The notes beneath the pieces were generated by a model. That model was given only the letters and a program-made list of their open reading frames with translations, had not been told where the DNA came from and did no database searches. From Arsukibacterium indicum (GTDB taxonomy: Bacteria; Pseudomonadota; Gammaproteobacteria; Enterobacterales; Alteromonadaceae), in contig NZ_JAHRID010000008.1 in NCBI RefSeq assembly GCF_019100565.1, positions 124,001-188,000 on the forward strand: a DNA stretch of 64,000 nucleotides, read 5' to 3'. Positions 37,570-46,910 of this stretch are shown here, one piece after another. The position numbers and the translations under genes are program-made. Each line of letters opens with the position of its first letter. Positions within the stretch are counted from its first letter, which is position 1.

Positions 37570-38436
37570 TTACTCATCATACTTATGGGCGCTAAACAGT
37601 TGTTGCGCCGCCAGCCAGACATCGCCAACTTCGCCTGTGCCTACGGTATGTTCATTTACTTTAAGTACCGGCGCTATTTCTTTGCTGGAACTGGTAAGCC
37701 AGATTTCGTCGGCGGCGAATACTTCCTGTTCGGAAATATCGCGCTCTTCTACTTTAATGTTGCTGTGCTTACGCAGAATATTTAGTAGTAATAAGCGGGT
37801 AATACCCGGCAGTAGTTTAGTGGTAAGCGGCGGCGTGGCAATAACGCCGTTTTTTATTACAAACACATTTACTGCCGCGCCTTCGGTTAAGTTATCATCT
37901 TTATCAAACAGCAGAATTTCCTGGGCACCACTGGCGTAACCCTGCTGATAATGCAGCACATTGCCAAGCAAGGAGGTAGATTTAATATGGCAGCGCTGCC
38001 AGCGTAAGTCTTGCCCCGTTACCACGTTATAGGTAGTGGCTTTACTTTTATCAGCTACCGGCTCAGCAGCAATTGGGAAGGCATAGGCAAATACCGTGGC
38101 TTTGATATTGGCCGGAAAGGCATGGTTGCGCTTGGTATCGGTGCCGCGGCTAACCTGAATATACACTGCCTGATTGTCGCCATTAAAGTGCTGATTATCG
38201 GTTAGCAGGCGCTGGCAAATGGCTTGCCAGTCGTTAAGGTTAAGCGCCGGATCAATTGACAGCTGCGCCAGGCCATCCTGCATGCGGGCGATATGCGGCT
38301 TAAAGCCGACAAAGCGGCCATGGTAGCTGGGGATAACTTCGTAAATGCCGTCGCCAAATAAAAAGCCGCGATCCATTGGCGAGATTCTGGCTTCGCTTGC
38401 CGGGATAAAGTCGCCATTTAAATATACTATGCTCAT
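37570..38436 (-). CDS. Class IV aminotransferase, probable D-amino-acid transaminase
   Basis: A PLP fold-type IV enzyme of 288 residues. MDRGFLFGDGIYEVIPSYHGR near residue 21 is the DAAT N-terminal motif and HIKSTSLLGNVLHYQQGYASG near residue 145 holds the PLP lysine. LWLTSSSKEIAPV-like residues (EIWLTSSSKEIAP) complete the cofactor site. D-amino-acid transaminase interconverts D-Ala and D-Glu; a branched-chain or aminodeoxychorismate-lyase role is less likely from these motifs. It lies downstream of the D-glutamate cyclase/5-oxoprolinase operon on the same strand, separated by a repeat. Confidence 0.82.
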   Translation of the reverse strand: MSIVYLNGDFIPASEARISPMDRGFLFGDGIYEVIPSYHGRFVGFKPHIARMQDGLAQLSIDPALNLNDWQAICQRLLTDNQHFNGDNQAVYIQVSRGTDTKRNHAFPANIKATVFAYAFPIAAEPVADKSKATTYNVVTGQDLRWQRCHIKSTSLLGNVLHYQQGYASGAQEILLFDKDDNLTEGAAVNVFVIKNGVIATPPLTTKLLPGITRLLLLNILRKHSNIKVEERDISEQEVFAADEIWLTSSSKEIAPVLKVNEHTVGTGEVGDVWLAAQQLFSAHKYDE

Positions 38437-38504
38437 GCTGTTCTCACTTTATAAACGGTTAGACGGAACCTAATACGAACGATTTAAAACGAATCGATTT
38501 GCCC

Positions 38505-38650
38505 TAAGCCAACCGTTGAAGCCCTGGATTTGCCGGACAAATGCGTCAGGAACGCATTTGAACAGCTCTGCTGGCCCGCCGGGGTGAACTTCATGGATGA
38601 AGTTCATAACCGAGCCTACAAGGACGTATTCACGGCGTGTTGGTGTGGGT
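38505..38650 (+). repeat. Copy 2 of a dispersed hairpin-rich intergenic repeat
   Basis: Contains AACCGTTGAAGCCCTGGA, a hairpin AATGCGTCAGGAACGCATT, a hairpin GAACTTCATGGATGAAGTTC and the end block CACGGCGTGTTGGTGTG. End blocks are shared with 27640-27717 on the opposite strand. It fills the gap between the DUF4392 gene and the transaminase gene; no gene is present. Confidence 0.65.
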
Positions 38651-38677
38651 ATATCTGTTCGGCTGTTACACCGACTC

Positions 38678-39523
38678 TCATTTCGTTAGTAATTCAAGTT
38701 CACTAATTAGTTGTTCACCTTCGGTATGAGCCAGGCCATCTTCGGTTAAGGTATTAAGCCGGGTTACGCCATCAACACTGCCGTGGGCTGATAAAAACTG
38801 TAAAATGGCCAGCGGATCAGCACCTGCTAATAAATCACGGCCCTGTAATACCGATACCATGGCAATAATACCCCAGGCTGCCCAGTTAGACACGTCGGCA
38901 ACCACCAGTTCGTCGCATTCAGTTACGGCCGGGGTAATATTCAGCTGGCCTAAAAACGCTGCCATATTGCCCATGCCAATTTCATTGCCGCCATCGCCAA
39001 TACCAATGGTGGGGCAACTGGCCAGGCTTAAAAAATGGTCGAAACTGGCACAGCGCTCGGTAATATCTTCGCCGCGCATATTGGCGTAGCGGTTGTTGGC
39101 GGTAAAGCCAGGCCGTTCAATTGAAATAACCAGCTGCGGTTTAAGTTCTGCCAATGCCGCGCTGGCAATAGCCGGCAGGTTTTGCTGCTGATTAACGCTT
39201 ATTTGATAAGTGCGGTAGCGGCTGGCCAACACGCTACACAGCGGATTGCCGCTTACCAGCACTGGTTTGGCTCCCAGCTGCTCAAGCAGCTGATACAAGG
39301 CAATGGCGCCAACCGGGCCGTCGGTTTCAAAGGTATCAAGTACCGGAAAACCAGTACCAATTAATACCGTGCCCCGGCACTGATTAATAAGCCTGGCCGT
39401 GCGCAGAATATAGCCCGGGCGCAGCTGTTGTTGCAGCAGTTGCATGCCGCGTAAATTGCGGCTAACCAGTAATTGTTCTATTTGCTGACTGATTGCCAGA
39501 TATTCGGCTGTTTTGTTGCCCAT
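38678..39523 (-). CDS. DUF4392 protein, D-glutamate cyclase-like
   Basis: 281 residues forming the DUF4392 domain, the catalytic C-terminal part of mammalian D-glutamate cyclase (DGLUCY), which interconverts D-Glu and 5-oxo-D-proline. Conserved stretches are LIGTGFPVLDTFETDGPVGA near residue 52 and TIGIGDGGNEIGMGN near residue 171. It directly abuts pxpC (TAAATG junction) as the last gene of the pxpABC operon. The other half of the mammalian enzyme, a UPF0317 protein, is encoded separately at 46911. The reaction is inferred from the family. Confidence 0.8.
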   Translation of the reverse strand: MGNKTAEYLAISQQIEQLLVSRNLRGMQLLQQQLRPGYILRTARLINQCRGTVLIGTGFPVLDTFETDGPVGAIALYQLLEQLGAKPVLVSGNPLCSVLASRYRTYQISVNQQQNLPAIASAALAELKPQLVISIERPGFTANNRYANMRGEDITERCASFDHFLSLASCPTIGIGDGGNEIGMGNMAAFLGQLNITPAVTECDELVVADVSNWAAWGIIAMVSVLQGRDLLAGADPLAILQFLSAHGSVDGVTRLNTLTEDGLAHTEGEQLISELELLTK

Positions 39524-40465
39524 TTAAACGCTCACCAGTTGGCCGGCTATGGCGTCAGTGTACACTTTAGCCAGACACAGCGCATTGTGGGCGTGTTGCG
39601 GGCTTATCGGCGTGAAATACACCCTGGTGCCCGCGGGTGCCTGCGCCAGTAATGCGCAGTCGAGTGACAATACGGCACCTATTTTGGGGTAGCCACCGAG
39701 GGTCTGACGATCATTCAATAAGACGATGGGTTGGCCATCGGGAGGAATTTGCACTGCGCCATAGCAAATGCCTTCAGATAACAGCTGGCTTTGCTGGCAT
39801 TGAATGGCGCTGCCACTGAGTTTATAACCCATGCGATCAGCCTGCGATGTGACGGTATAGCTGTTAAGATAAAACCGCTGGCGCTCTGTGTTGCTAAAGC
39901 TATCTACCTGATACCCTTCCACCAGCCGTAACGTAATAATGTTATTAAAGCGGGGCCTGTGCGCCCCTGGCAGCTGGTATGTTGGCAAGCTGTTTACTGC
40001 CTGGCAGGGCAGTAGGTCATTTGGTTGCAGTTTATTGCCATTTAAACCGCCGATTTTTTCACGCAGCACCGTAGCACTGCTGCCAAACTGAGCTGTAATA
40101 TTAAAGCCACCTGCTACGGCCAGATAGGCCCTTAGCCCCTGGCTAACCATACCCAGCTCTATTACATCGCCCTGCTGTACTTTATGAACTGTCCATTGTT
40201 CTGCCGCTTTACCGTTAATACTAACGTTCAGCACAGCACCGGTAACAGCAATATAGCTATTGATATTCGCCTGCAGCTGCAAACCGCCGACGCTGCATTC
40301 GACAAGGGTAGTATTTGGCGGATTACCCAGCAGCCGGTTAGCCCAGGCAGCTGACGGGGCATCCATTGGCCCGCCCGTTGTTAAACCCAGTGCAGCCTGG
40401 CCAAGCCGGCCATTGTCCTGCAGTAAGCTCAGCACGCCGGGGCTGATAACAGTAAAGCCAGTCAA
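39524..40465 (-). CDS. pxpC: 5-oxoprolinase subunit C (biotin-dependent carboxylase-like)
   Basis: 313 residues of the KipA/PxpC family, which with PxpB forms the ATP-dependent part of bacterial 5-oxoprolinase. Recognisable regions are LSLLQDNGRLGQAALGLTTG near the start, GGPMDAPSAAWANRLLGN and the late segment PDGQPIVLLNDRQTLGGYPKIG. It overlaps pxpB by 4 bases and is followed without a gap by the DUF4392 gene. Confidence 0.92.
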   Translation of the reverse strand: MTGFTVISPGVLSLLQDNGRLGQAALGLTTGGPMDAPSAAWANRLLGNPPNTTLVECSVGGLQLQANINSYIAVTGAVLNVSINGKAAEQWTVHKVQQGDVIELGMVSQGLRAYLAVAGGFNITAQFGSSATVLREKIGGLNGNKLQPNDLLPCQAVNSLPTYQLPGAHRPRFNNIITLRLVEGYQVDSFSNTERQRFYLNSYTVTSQADRMGYKLSGSAIQCQQSQLLSEGICYGAVQIPPDGQPIVLLNDRQTLGGYPKIGAVLSLDCALLAQAPAGTRVYFTPISPQHAHNALCLAKVYTDAIAGQLVSV

Positions 40466-41184
40466 GGTTTATTCCCTGGCAATTCTGGCTCTGGCAGTTC
40501 ACCGCCTAAGCGTAAAAACTCGTTTTTATCAATGGCCACAAAGCGTACCTCGTCTCCCACGGCTACCGGCATAACCGGGCTGGCATTGGGGTTAAACATG
40601 GCAACCGGGCATAAGCCTATCAGGTTCCAGCCACCGGGAGAGGCTGCCGGGTACACTGCAGTTTGCCTGTCGGCAATGGCCACCGCACCCCGGGGCACTT
40701 TAGCGCGCGGGGTGGCTAAGCGTGGCATTTGTAATAATGGGTCTACTTCACCTAAATAGGCAAAACCGGGCGCAAAGCCTATGGCATAAACACGATAGCT
40801 TATTGCCTGATGTCGCTGAATAACCTCGTCGATGCTGATACCTTTGCTGTTGGCAATAAGAGTTAAATCAGGGCCGCTTTGTTCGCTGTAATACACCGGC
40901 AGTTCAACCCGTTTACCCTGAGTATGACTGCCGGTTTGCAGCTGCTTAAGGCAGTGGCGCAGTTGTGCCTGTACCTGGTAATGGTCGGTTGTAAACGGAT
41001 TATAGATCACCAGTACCGATGCATATGAAGGCAGCAAATCGATGATATCGTCGGTTAGTTCGGCGCGGATAAGCTGGCAGGCCTGCTGCACTAACGCGGA
41101 GATAGCCGGGTCGATGCGCTGATCAAAATACAGCATCAGGGCATTTTCTCCGGCGGTGGTCAGATGATACTGCGCCTGGCTCAT
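40462..41184 (-). CDS. pxpB: 5-oxoprolinase subunit B (KipI/PxpB family)
   Basis: 240 residues of the KipI family. The signature GFAPGFAYLGEVDPLLQMPRLATPR and PGGWNLIGLCPVAMF is present. Together with PxpA and PxpC it hydrolyses 5-oxoproline (pyroglutamate) to glutamate at the cost of ATP. It overlaps both neighbours by 4 bases, so the subunits are translationally coupled. Confidence 0.93.
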   Translation of the reverse strand: MSQAQYHLTTAGENALMLYFDQRIDPAISALVQQACQLIRAELTDDIIDLLPSYASVLVIYNPFTTDHYQVQAQLRHCLKQLQTGSHTQGKRVELPVYYSEQSGPDLTLIANSKGISIDEVIQRHQAISYRVYAIGFAPGFAYLGEVDPLLQMPRLATPRAKVPRGAVAIADRQTAVYPAASPGGWNLIGLCPVAMFNPNASPVMPVAVGDEVRFVAIDKNEFLRLGGELPEPELPGNKP

Positions 41185-41936
41185 CTGGATGCTCTTGCCT
41201 GTGGCTCAGCGCGGCTAAGCAGTGCCCGGATTTGCGCCACCTGATCAACTGCGCCCGGGTTATCGCCGTGCACGCACAGAGTGTCGGCACTTAGCGCCAG
41301 CCGCTGGCCACTGGCGGTAGTAACACTGCCATCATTAATTAACTGGCTAACCTGAGCTAACACCTCATCGCCATGCAATACCGCGCCTTGTTCGCTACGC
41401 GGCGTTAGTTTGCCTTCGTCGGTGTAGCGCCGGTCGGCAAAGGCTTCAAACAGCAACTCAACCTTTACTGAGGCGGCGTCAGTGCGGTAAGCCTGGTTGT
41501 TATTATCGGCCAGCAGCATCAGCTTAAGGGGTTTGTGGTAGCTGGCAATGGCCTGTAATACCGCCTGCCACACTGCCGGTTTGCTCATCATATCGTTATA
41601 CAGGGCGCCGTGCGGTTTTACGTAACTCAGTGTTAAGCCGTTACACTGCGCCATGCCGTCCAGCGCGGCAATCTGGTAATGCAGCAGGTTAATTATTTCA
41701 TTATGCGAGCACTGCATGCTACGCCGGCCAAAGCCATTAAGATCGGGGTAGGCAGGGTGGGCACCGATTTGCACGCCATGTTGTTTTGCCAGTTGCAGAG
41801 TGCGCTGCATAACATCAGGGTCGCCGGCATGAAAACCACAGGCAATATTGGCCTGGTCGATATATGGCATAACCTGGCTGTCGAGACCCATGTTCCAGCT
41901 GCCGTAGCTTTCGCCTAAGTCGCAATTAAGTTGCAT
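41181..41936 (-). CDS. pxpA: 5-oxoprolinase subunit A (LamB/YcsF family)
   Basis: 251 residues from the ATG at 41936, which is preceded by an ideal AGGAGG. A longer frame to 41966 lacks support. Family signatures are LNCDLGESYGSWNMG at the start, IACGFHAGDPDVM near 35 and YVKPHGALYNDM near 115. First gene of the pxpA-pxpB-pxpC-DUF4392 operon, which degrades 5-oxoproline. Confidence 0.95.
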   Translation of the reverse strand: MQLNCDLGESYGSWNMGLDSQVMPYIDQANIACGFHAGDPDVMQRTLQLAKQHGVQIGAHPAYPDLNGFGRRSMQCSHNEIINLLHYQIAALDGMAQCNGLTLSYVKPHGALYNDMMSKPAVWQAVLQAIASYHKPLKLMLLADNNNQAYRTDAASVKVELLFEAFADRRYTDEGKLTPRSEQGAVLHGDEVLAQVSQLINDGSVTTASGQRLALSADTLCVHGDNPGAVDQVAQIRALLSRAEPQARASR

Positions 41937-42093
41937 GCTGCCTCCTGTCGCGCTATCAGACTGCATTGATACCGCACAGTTGTGTTGGTTAACCCGAAAA
42001 AAACCTGCTCAGGAATAAATTATTCATGTTGTCCGGTTAATAAGCAATAGCGAGGGAGGAGGTATTACACAAAGTGGATTATGTTTAAGCAGC

Positions 42094-42124
42094 AACCAAT
42101 AACCCGCAGTGCAGATTATTGGTT
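42094..42124 (-). terminator. Possible terminator after the DUF3297 gene
   Basis: The arms AACCAATAA and TTATTGGTT pair perfectly around 13 nt, 12 bp beyond the DUF3297 stop. There is no long T-run, so termination efficiency is uncertain. Confidence 0.45.
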
Positions 42125-42136
42125 GATTATACTGCT

Positions 42137-42415
42137 TTACTCACGATAAAAGGCTTCGACTTTACCTTTAAATGTCATTAGCAGTGGCTGGCCACGGCGA
42201 TCCAAAGCTTTGGCAGCTGCAGCTTTAACCCAGCCTTCACTGATGCAATATTCTTCTACGTCAAAACGCTCTTTGCCGTTTAGTTTTATGCCCACATCAT
42301 ATTGAAAAATGTCCTTTACGTAATGTGGGCTGCGTGGGTTAACGGACAATCTGTCTGGTAATTCCGGGCGGGCATGCTCGTTGGTTACAGAAGCCGGGGT
42401 CGTTGTGTCATTCAT
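42137..42415 (-). CDS. DUF3297 family protein
   Basis: 92 residues from the ATG at 42415 (MNDTTTPASV). The family core is LPDRLSVNPRSPHYVKDIF followed by GIKLNGKERFDVEEYCISEGW and the C-terminal KGKVEAFYRE. DUF3297 proteins are small cytoplasmic proteins of unknown function, sometimes mislabelled as glutathione peroxidase. A longer frame to 42496 has no family match. It stands alone between the pxp operon and the large sensor-like gene. Confidence 0.85.
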   Translation of the reverse strand: MNDTTTPASVTNEHARPELPDRLSVNPRSPHYVKDIFQYDVGIKLNGKERFDVEEYCISEGWVKAAAAKALDRRGQPLLMTFKGKVEAFYRE

Positions 42416-42610
42416 GGCGTGGGCCTTAATAAGCAAAAGTGGCCTATTGTAGGCAAAGCCGGCAAACTGCTCAATAGCGATAATCGTAACCAGCAAAAAT
42501 GCTGAACATTTGAAATTGGCTACTAACTACAAGAGGGGGAGGCTGCCCGCTGTAGTTTGCAATTTGCTGAGTTTAAGTTATTACTTAACTGTTAACTTAG
42601 GGCCAGCAAC

Positions 42611-45600
42611 ATGCACAGCGACACCCAGTCAGAGCAGCGCAAGCCGAAAACCGGACCGAAACGGATTGCTGGCCTGATTCTGCTGATGGCTGCCTTACTG
42701 GCGCTGGTGGTGTTTGGTTACTATCGATATAGCCAGGCCCGGGCCAGTGTGATTAATCAGGATTATTTCCGGGTGCTGGCAGAGGCAAGTAACACCTTTA
42801 CTGAAAACCTGATTAAATTACAGAGCCTGTATGATTATCAGGAAAGTGAAACCGCCATCAGGGCACTATTTCCCAGTTATAAAGTCAGCAACCGTCAGCC
42901 GGCAGTTAACGATTGCCCCTCTGCGCTCACCGAAAATGGCAAATGTCCCCGCTATAACAATCGTTACTGGCTAACCCAGGATAAGGTGCAGTTGCGCTGG
43001 TATCTGCAACCAGAGGGTGAAGATGCCTATTATATTGAAGCCGAAATACAGCATGCGGATTTTTTGCCCGAACCGGAGCGGGGTTTCAGCCAGCTGCTGT
43101 TTGTCACTGAAGACAGCCAGGTACTGGCCAGCACCGGTGGCGAAACCACCATTTCGTTTGTTAACTTAACCAGCGTAACGGAAGCGCTGAGCAAGCAGCA
43201 GATCAGTGATTTTTTCAGTGAAGTTACTGACAACAGTGAGCAGCCAACGCCACGACTGCCCAGCTACAGTGTTCATCTGGACATGAAATTGTCTTACGGT
43301 GACTATCGGTTGTTTATTTATCCAATGCGCCTCGCTGCCGGGCTGGTAGGAGTAAACAGTGGCGCTGATGAGCAGGCAGTGCAGCAGTTATATCTGGTTG
43401 GTTTGTTGCCCCGCCAGCAATTGGCGGAGCAGGGTAGCGGATACTGGAATATTCCATTACTGTTTGCCACCCTGATTAGCCTGATTTTTGTCTGGTCGGT
43501 ATTGCGGATGTATCTGCAACCAAAAAACCAGTCGGTTAACCGCTTATATGCCAGTTTCTGTTATCTGATTGCCTATGGTTTTTACGCAGTATTGCTGGCA
43601 CTTATATGCAGCTATCTGGCGGTATCGGTGTGGCAGCAAAGCCGGCAGCAACAAGCTGAAGATTATATCGGGCAGTTGCGTGCAGGATTAACTGCCGATA
43701 TTGGCGCGGTATTTACTGAATTGCAGCGCTACAGTAGTTTTTATCAGCGGCACTGGCAAGGCGATGCACCCTATGCCGAGTTGCTGCAGCCAGTGCGCGA
43801 GCTGCAAAAAGTAAATTATCCACAGTTACTTAGCGGCTGCAAGTCGACGGAATTAGCGTATGACTTTTACCCCCGTACTATGCAGGTCGCCGCTGATCCG
43901 CCTTGCTCGTTGCGAACTTACTACCGGCGGGATGAAACTGTAACTCCCGGGCGGATGCTATCCGTTACGCTGCTGGATGCGGCCGGGCGCTCCAGCCTGC
44001 CATCGGTATACTTTCTGGAAAATAATGCGGCACCAAAGATCTATGATTTATCCCATCGTGACTATTTTAAACGGGTACGCCAGGGCAGTGGCTGGCAACT
44101 GGATATTGCCGGCGAGCAATTTAACAATGTTTATATTCAGCGTTTGCTTAACATCAATAATGGCACGCGCGGTACTACGATAGCGATGCCATTGCTACCA
44201 AAACCGGACATCGCTGGCTTTGCCGATGCCGGTTTTGTGCTGGTTGCTGATGTGGTGCTGCCATCGGTCAGCCTGGCACCGCCGCCGGTAAACGGCCTGC
44301 AGTTTATGGTGGTGGAGCGCCGAACTGGCAAAGTGCTTTATCACAATGATAACAGCCGCACTTTTGTTGAGAATATTTACTACATAGGTAGCGAAAACAG
44401 TTTGCTAAGCCAGATAATTAAATCAGGAGAGCCAACCGGAGAAGATTTAAGAGCCGGGCTCTCGGGGTATTATCATGGCCAGCCGGGTAATTTTATTCTG
44501 ACCGGAACACCAGTTGATGACTGGGCGCTGGTGCTGTTTTATCCACAGGATCATGTTGACGCCATTATGAGTAATCAGTTTCTGATCTTCAGCGTGAGCA
44601 TGATCGTGTTTTTTATGTTGCTGATAACGGGCCTGCAGCTTGTCCGGCGCTTTATTAACAGCAAACTGGTAAAAAACCGGCTGGCTATTCCACTTGGTTT
44701 TGACAGCCGGCGTTTAATGTTACTGGTATCGCTGATCTGGGGCCTGGTTTACGGCTTTTTTGCCCTGCGAACAGCATTACAGCTTACCATCCCGTCGAGC
44801 CAGCTTAACCTGCTGCTACCCTGGTTAACGGTTGTGTTGCTGTTGCTGATTATCGGTTGCTGTGCCCTGTTTTTACGCCAGCGTAAGCCACAGACACCAG
44901 TAATAAAACCTGCTGCCAAACTGATTATTGCCGGTAGTGTGGTGTTAATCAGCCTGTTGCCGTTCAGTTATCTGTCGTACATCAGTAAGGTGCCGCAGCA
45001 GGCGTTACAGGCACACTATGCCAAAATGCAATGCATTGAATTTAATCGGGAGCGCGCTGAGTTGCATGAGTTTGCCCTGAACCGATTTCCCAACTCGATG
45101 ACAGAACAACGACTGCAGTCCTGGCAATTGTTGCCGGTTAACTGGTCTTATGCTGATTTTCAGCAGCGTTGTGCCGGTGTTAATAACAGCGGTTTACCGG
45201 ACGACTACCCAAAGTTAAGTACCATTATTGGCAATACGTACTTATGGCAGTGGGTAAAAACTTTTCTGGTAAGGGTTGAGCCACTTGATGCAGCTGGTGA
45301 CACGGTGCAGCAGTTAAGTGATCATGCTAACACTCCGCTGACAGCGGGCCAGCTGCTAGGAGTTGGGCTGCGGTTTTTGATACCGATGTTATTACTACTG
45401 TTGTTGTGGCAGCTTTATGTACGGCGGGTATTGTGGCAACGCCTTGGTTATAACAGCGATTTTCTGCGACATATTCAGCAACTTTGTCATCAGACCCAAC
45501 TTACTCCCGGTAAGCGGTTAGTTGCCGGATTGCATCTGCAGCTAACTGCCTGCCCGCCGGCCGGGGTTAATTTAATGCTGCTGCTAAAACAAATGCAGCT

Positions 45601-46624
45601 GGCAGACAGTGACAGCAACAATTGCTCACAGCTGGTACCTGGTTTTGCCCAGCTTTACCGGCAAAGTGCCATATTGCAGCAGCTGAATAATGACTCACCC
45701 CTGCAAAACGTCTCGATAATATTGCAGCAAACGGGTACAAAGGGCCCACTGCGGGTTACTCTCAGCCAGATTGATACCTGTCTGGATGGGCCAAGGCGCC
45801 GTCAGCATTTACTGGCCCTGATTACTGAGTTTAAAACGCTGACAATATTGGGACAGTTAACGGAATTTAACCTGATAATGGGCTTTAACAGTCTGCAACG
45901 GTTAACAATAAAAGATGATTTAGCCGCCGCCGATGGCAGCATGCTGGAGCAGGCTGAATATCTTGCCTGGTCAGAGTGTTTGCTTAATTTTAATGTTCAG
46001 CTACCAGCGACACTGGCACAGCCGCTGGATCCTGACATGCTGCAACAGGAACTGGCGGCCTATCCTTTGCTTGGCCCGCTGGCAGTAACCGCTGAACAAC
46101 TTAGCCCGCAACCAGCAGAGGCTCCACAAAGTATTTGGCGGGGCAGTGACGGCCTTAGCACCCGGCAGTGGGCAACCCTGCATTATATTTTGCATCATGC
46201 TGATGCGCTGTACCGCTACAAGTGGGAAAGCTGTAGCAACGAAGAAAAGCTGGCGCTGTTTAATCTGGCCAATGGCCATCAGCTTAACCCGCTGAATCAT
46301 CTGATGATTGAACATCTGGCGATGAATGGCCTGTTGCGGGTAAGCCGGGGCCGTTTAGAGCTGGTTAACCGTAGTTTCCGCCAGTTTGTCCAGAATGCTG
46401 AGCCTTCTGAAACCCTGCGCCAGCTGGTTAAAGTAGGCGAGGCCGGCGTATGGAAAAATTACCGGCTTAGCTTTGCAGTTGTGGTGGTGGTTATAGTCGG
46501 TGGTATTGCCCTGACGTCAGGGCAATCACTTCACATTGTTGCAGCATCTATTGCCGGCATATTGGGCAGTATGATCAGCGTGTTCAGCAGCGGCAGTACC
46601 CTGCGAAGCTATTTTAAAAGCTGA
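42611..46624 (+). CDS. Large multi-pass membrane protein with Cache-like sensor regions, function unknown
   Basis: 1337 residues. Predicted membrane segments are at about 20-42, 280-300, 317-340, 655-677, 701-720, 733-755, 769-790, 914-935, 1283-1300 and 1306-1328. This leaves two large extracytoplasmic regions (about 43-279 and 341-654); the second ends with Cache-like sequence (DYFKRVRQGSGWQ, then GYYHGQPGNFILTGTPVDDWALVLFYP). A cytoplasmic part (about 936-1282) ends in a winged-helix-like stretch (NEEKLALFNLANGHQLNP...GLLRVSRGRLELVNRSFRQFV). I see no kinase, GGDEF, EAL, methyl-accepting or HAMP motif. It stands alone. Confidence 0.65.
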   Translation: MHSDTQSEQRKPKTGPKRIAGLILLMAALLALVVFGYYRYSQARASVINQDYFRVLAEASNTFTENLIKLQSLYDYQESETAIRALFPSYKVSNRQPAVNDCPSALTENGKCPRYNNRYWLTQDKVQLRWYLQPEGEDAYYIEAEIQHADFLPEPERGFSQLLFVTEDSQVLASTGGETTISFVNLTSVTEALSKQQISDFFSEVTDNSEQPTPRLPSYSVHLDMKLSYGDYRLFIYPMRLAAGLVGVNSGADEQAVQQLYLVGLLPRQQLAEQGSGYWNIPLLFATLISLIFVWSVLRMYLQPKNQSVNRLYASFCYLIAYGFYAVLLALICSYLAVSVWQQSRQQQAEDYIGQLRAGLTADIGAVFTELQRYSSFYQRHWQGDAPYAELLQPVRELQKVNYPQLLSGCKSTELAYDFYPRTMQVAADPPCSLRTYYRRDETVTPGRMLSVTLLDAAGRSSLPSVYFLENNAAPKIYDLSHRDYFKRVRQGSGWQLDIAGEQFNNVYIQRLLNINNGTRGTTIAMPLLPKPDIAGFADAGFVLVADVVLPSVSLAPPPVNGLQFMVVERRTGKVLYHNDNSRTFVENIYYIGSENSLLSQIIKSGEPTGEDLRAGLSGYYHGQPGNFILTGTPVDDWALVLFYPQDHVDAIMSNQFLIFSVSMIVFFMLLITGLQLVRRFINSKLVKNRLAIPLGFDSRRLMLLVSLIWGLVYGFFALRTALQLTIPSSQLNLLLPWLTVVLLLLIIGCCALFLRQRKPQTPVIKPAAKLIIAGSVVLISLLPFSYLSYISKVPQQALQAHYAKMQCIEFNRERAELHEFALNRFPNSMTEQRLQSWQLLPVNWSYADFQQRCAGVNNSGLPDDYPKLSTIIGNTYLWQWVKTFLVRVEPLDAAGDTVQQLSDHANTPLTAGQLLGVGLRFLIPMLLLLLLWQLYVRRVLWQRLGYNSDFLRHIQQLCHQTQLTPGKRLVAGLHLQLTACPPAGVNLMLLLKQMQLADSDSNNCSQLVPGFAQLYRQSAILQQLNNDSPLQNVSIILQQTGTKGPLRVTLSQIDTCLDGPRRRQHLLALITEFKTLTILGQLTEFNLIMGFNSLQRLTIKDDLAAADGSMLEQAEYLAWSECLLNFNVQLPATLAQPLDPDMLQQELAAYPLLGPLAVTAEQLSPQPAEAPQSIWRGSDGLSTRQWATLHYILHHADALYRYKWESCSNEEKLALFNLANGHQLNPLNHLMIEHLAMNGLLRVSRGRLELVNRSFRQFVQNAEPSETLRQLVKVGEAGVWKNYRLSFAVVVVVIVGGIALTSGQSLHIVAASIAGILGSMISVFSSGSTLRSYFKS

Positions 46625-46642
46625 GCTATCTGTCACTGTGCT

Positions 46643-46909
46643 TAGGGCGTGTTGACGTTTGCTGGTTAGATTTTGTTCTTCTGGCGGCGTTTTGATCGCG
46701 AAACGAGGAGTGCGATTTAGTTATTCTAAATAAACGACGAGTGACAAAGAACAATGCGCCGCCAGATGAACCCTTCGGGCAGCGTGTGGCTGGCATTTCT
46801 ACTGCATTATCGCTTGTTCATGTAGAGTAACTACACATCACAAGCTCTGCCTTGTATAAATACCAGCCACCCAGCTGCAAAAACAACCAGCAAACGTCAA
46901 CACGCCCTA
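46643..46909. mobile_element. 267-bp inverted-repeat element (MITE-like, TA-flanked)
   Basis: Perfect 25-bp terminal inverted repeats, 46643-46667 and 46885-46909, begin TAGGGCGTGTTGACG and end with its complement; the outermost bases are TA at both ends, as in IS630/mariner-type insertions. Inside are further pairings: TCTGGCGGCG with CGCCGCCAGA (46680-46689 and 46757-46766), GTGGCTGG with CCAGCCAC near the right side, and a CTTGT...ACAAG hairpin. No protein is encoded. It ends 1 bp before the stop codon of the UPF0317 gene. Similar sequences are, from memory, common in Shewanella and relatives. Confidence 0.75.
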
Positions 46910-46910
46910 G

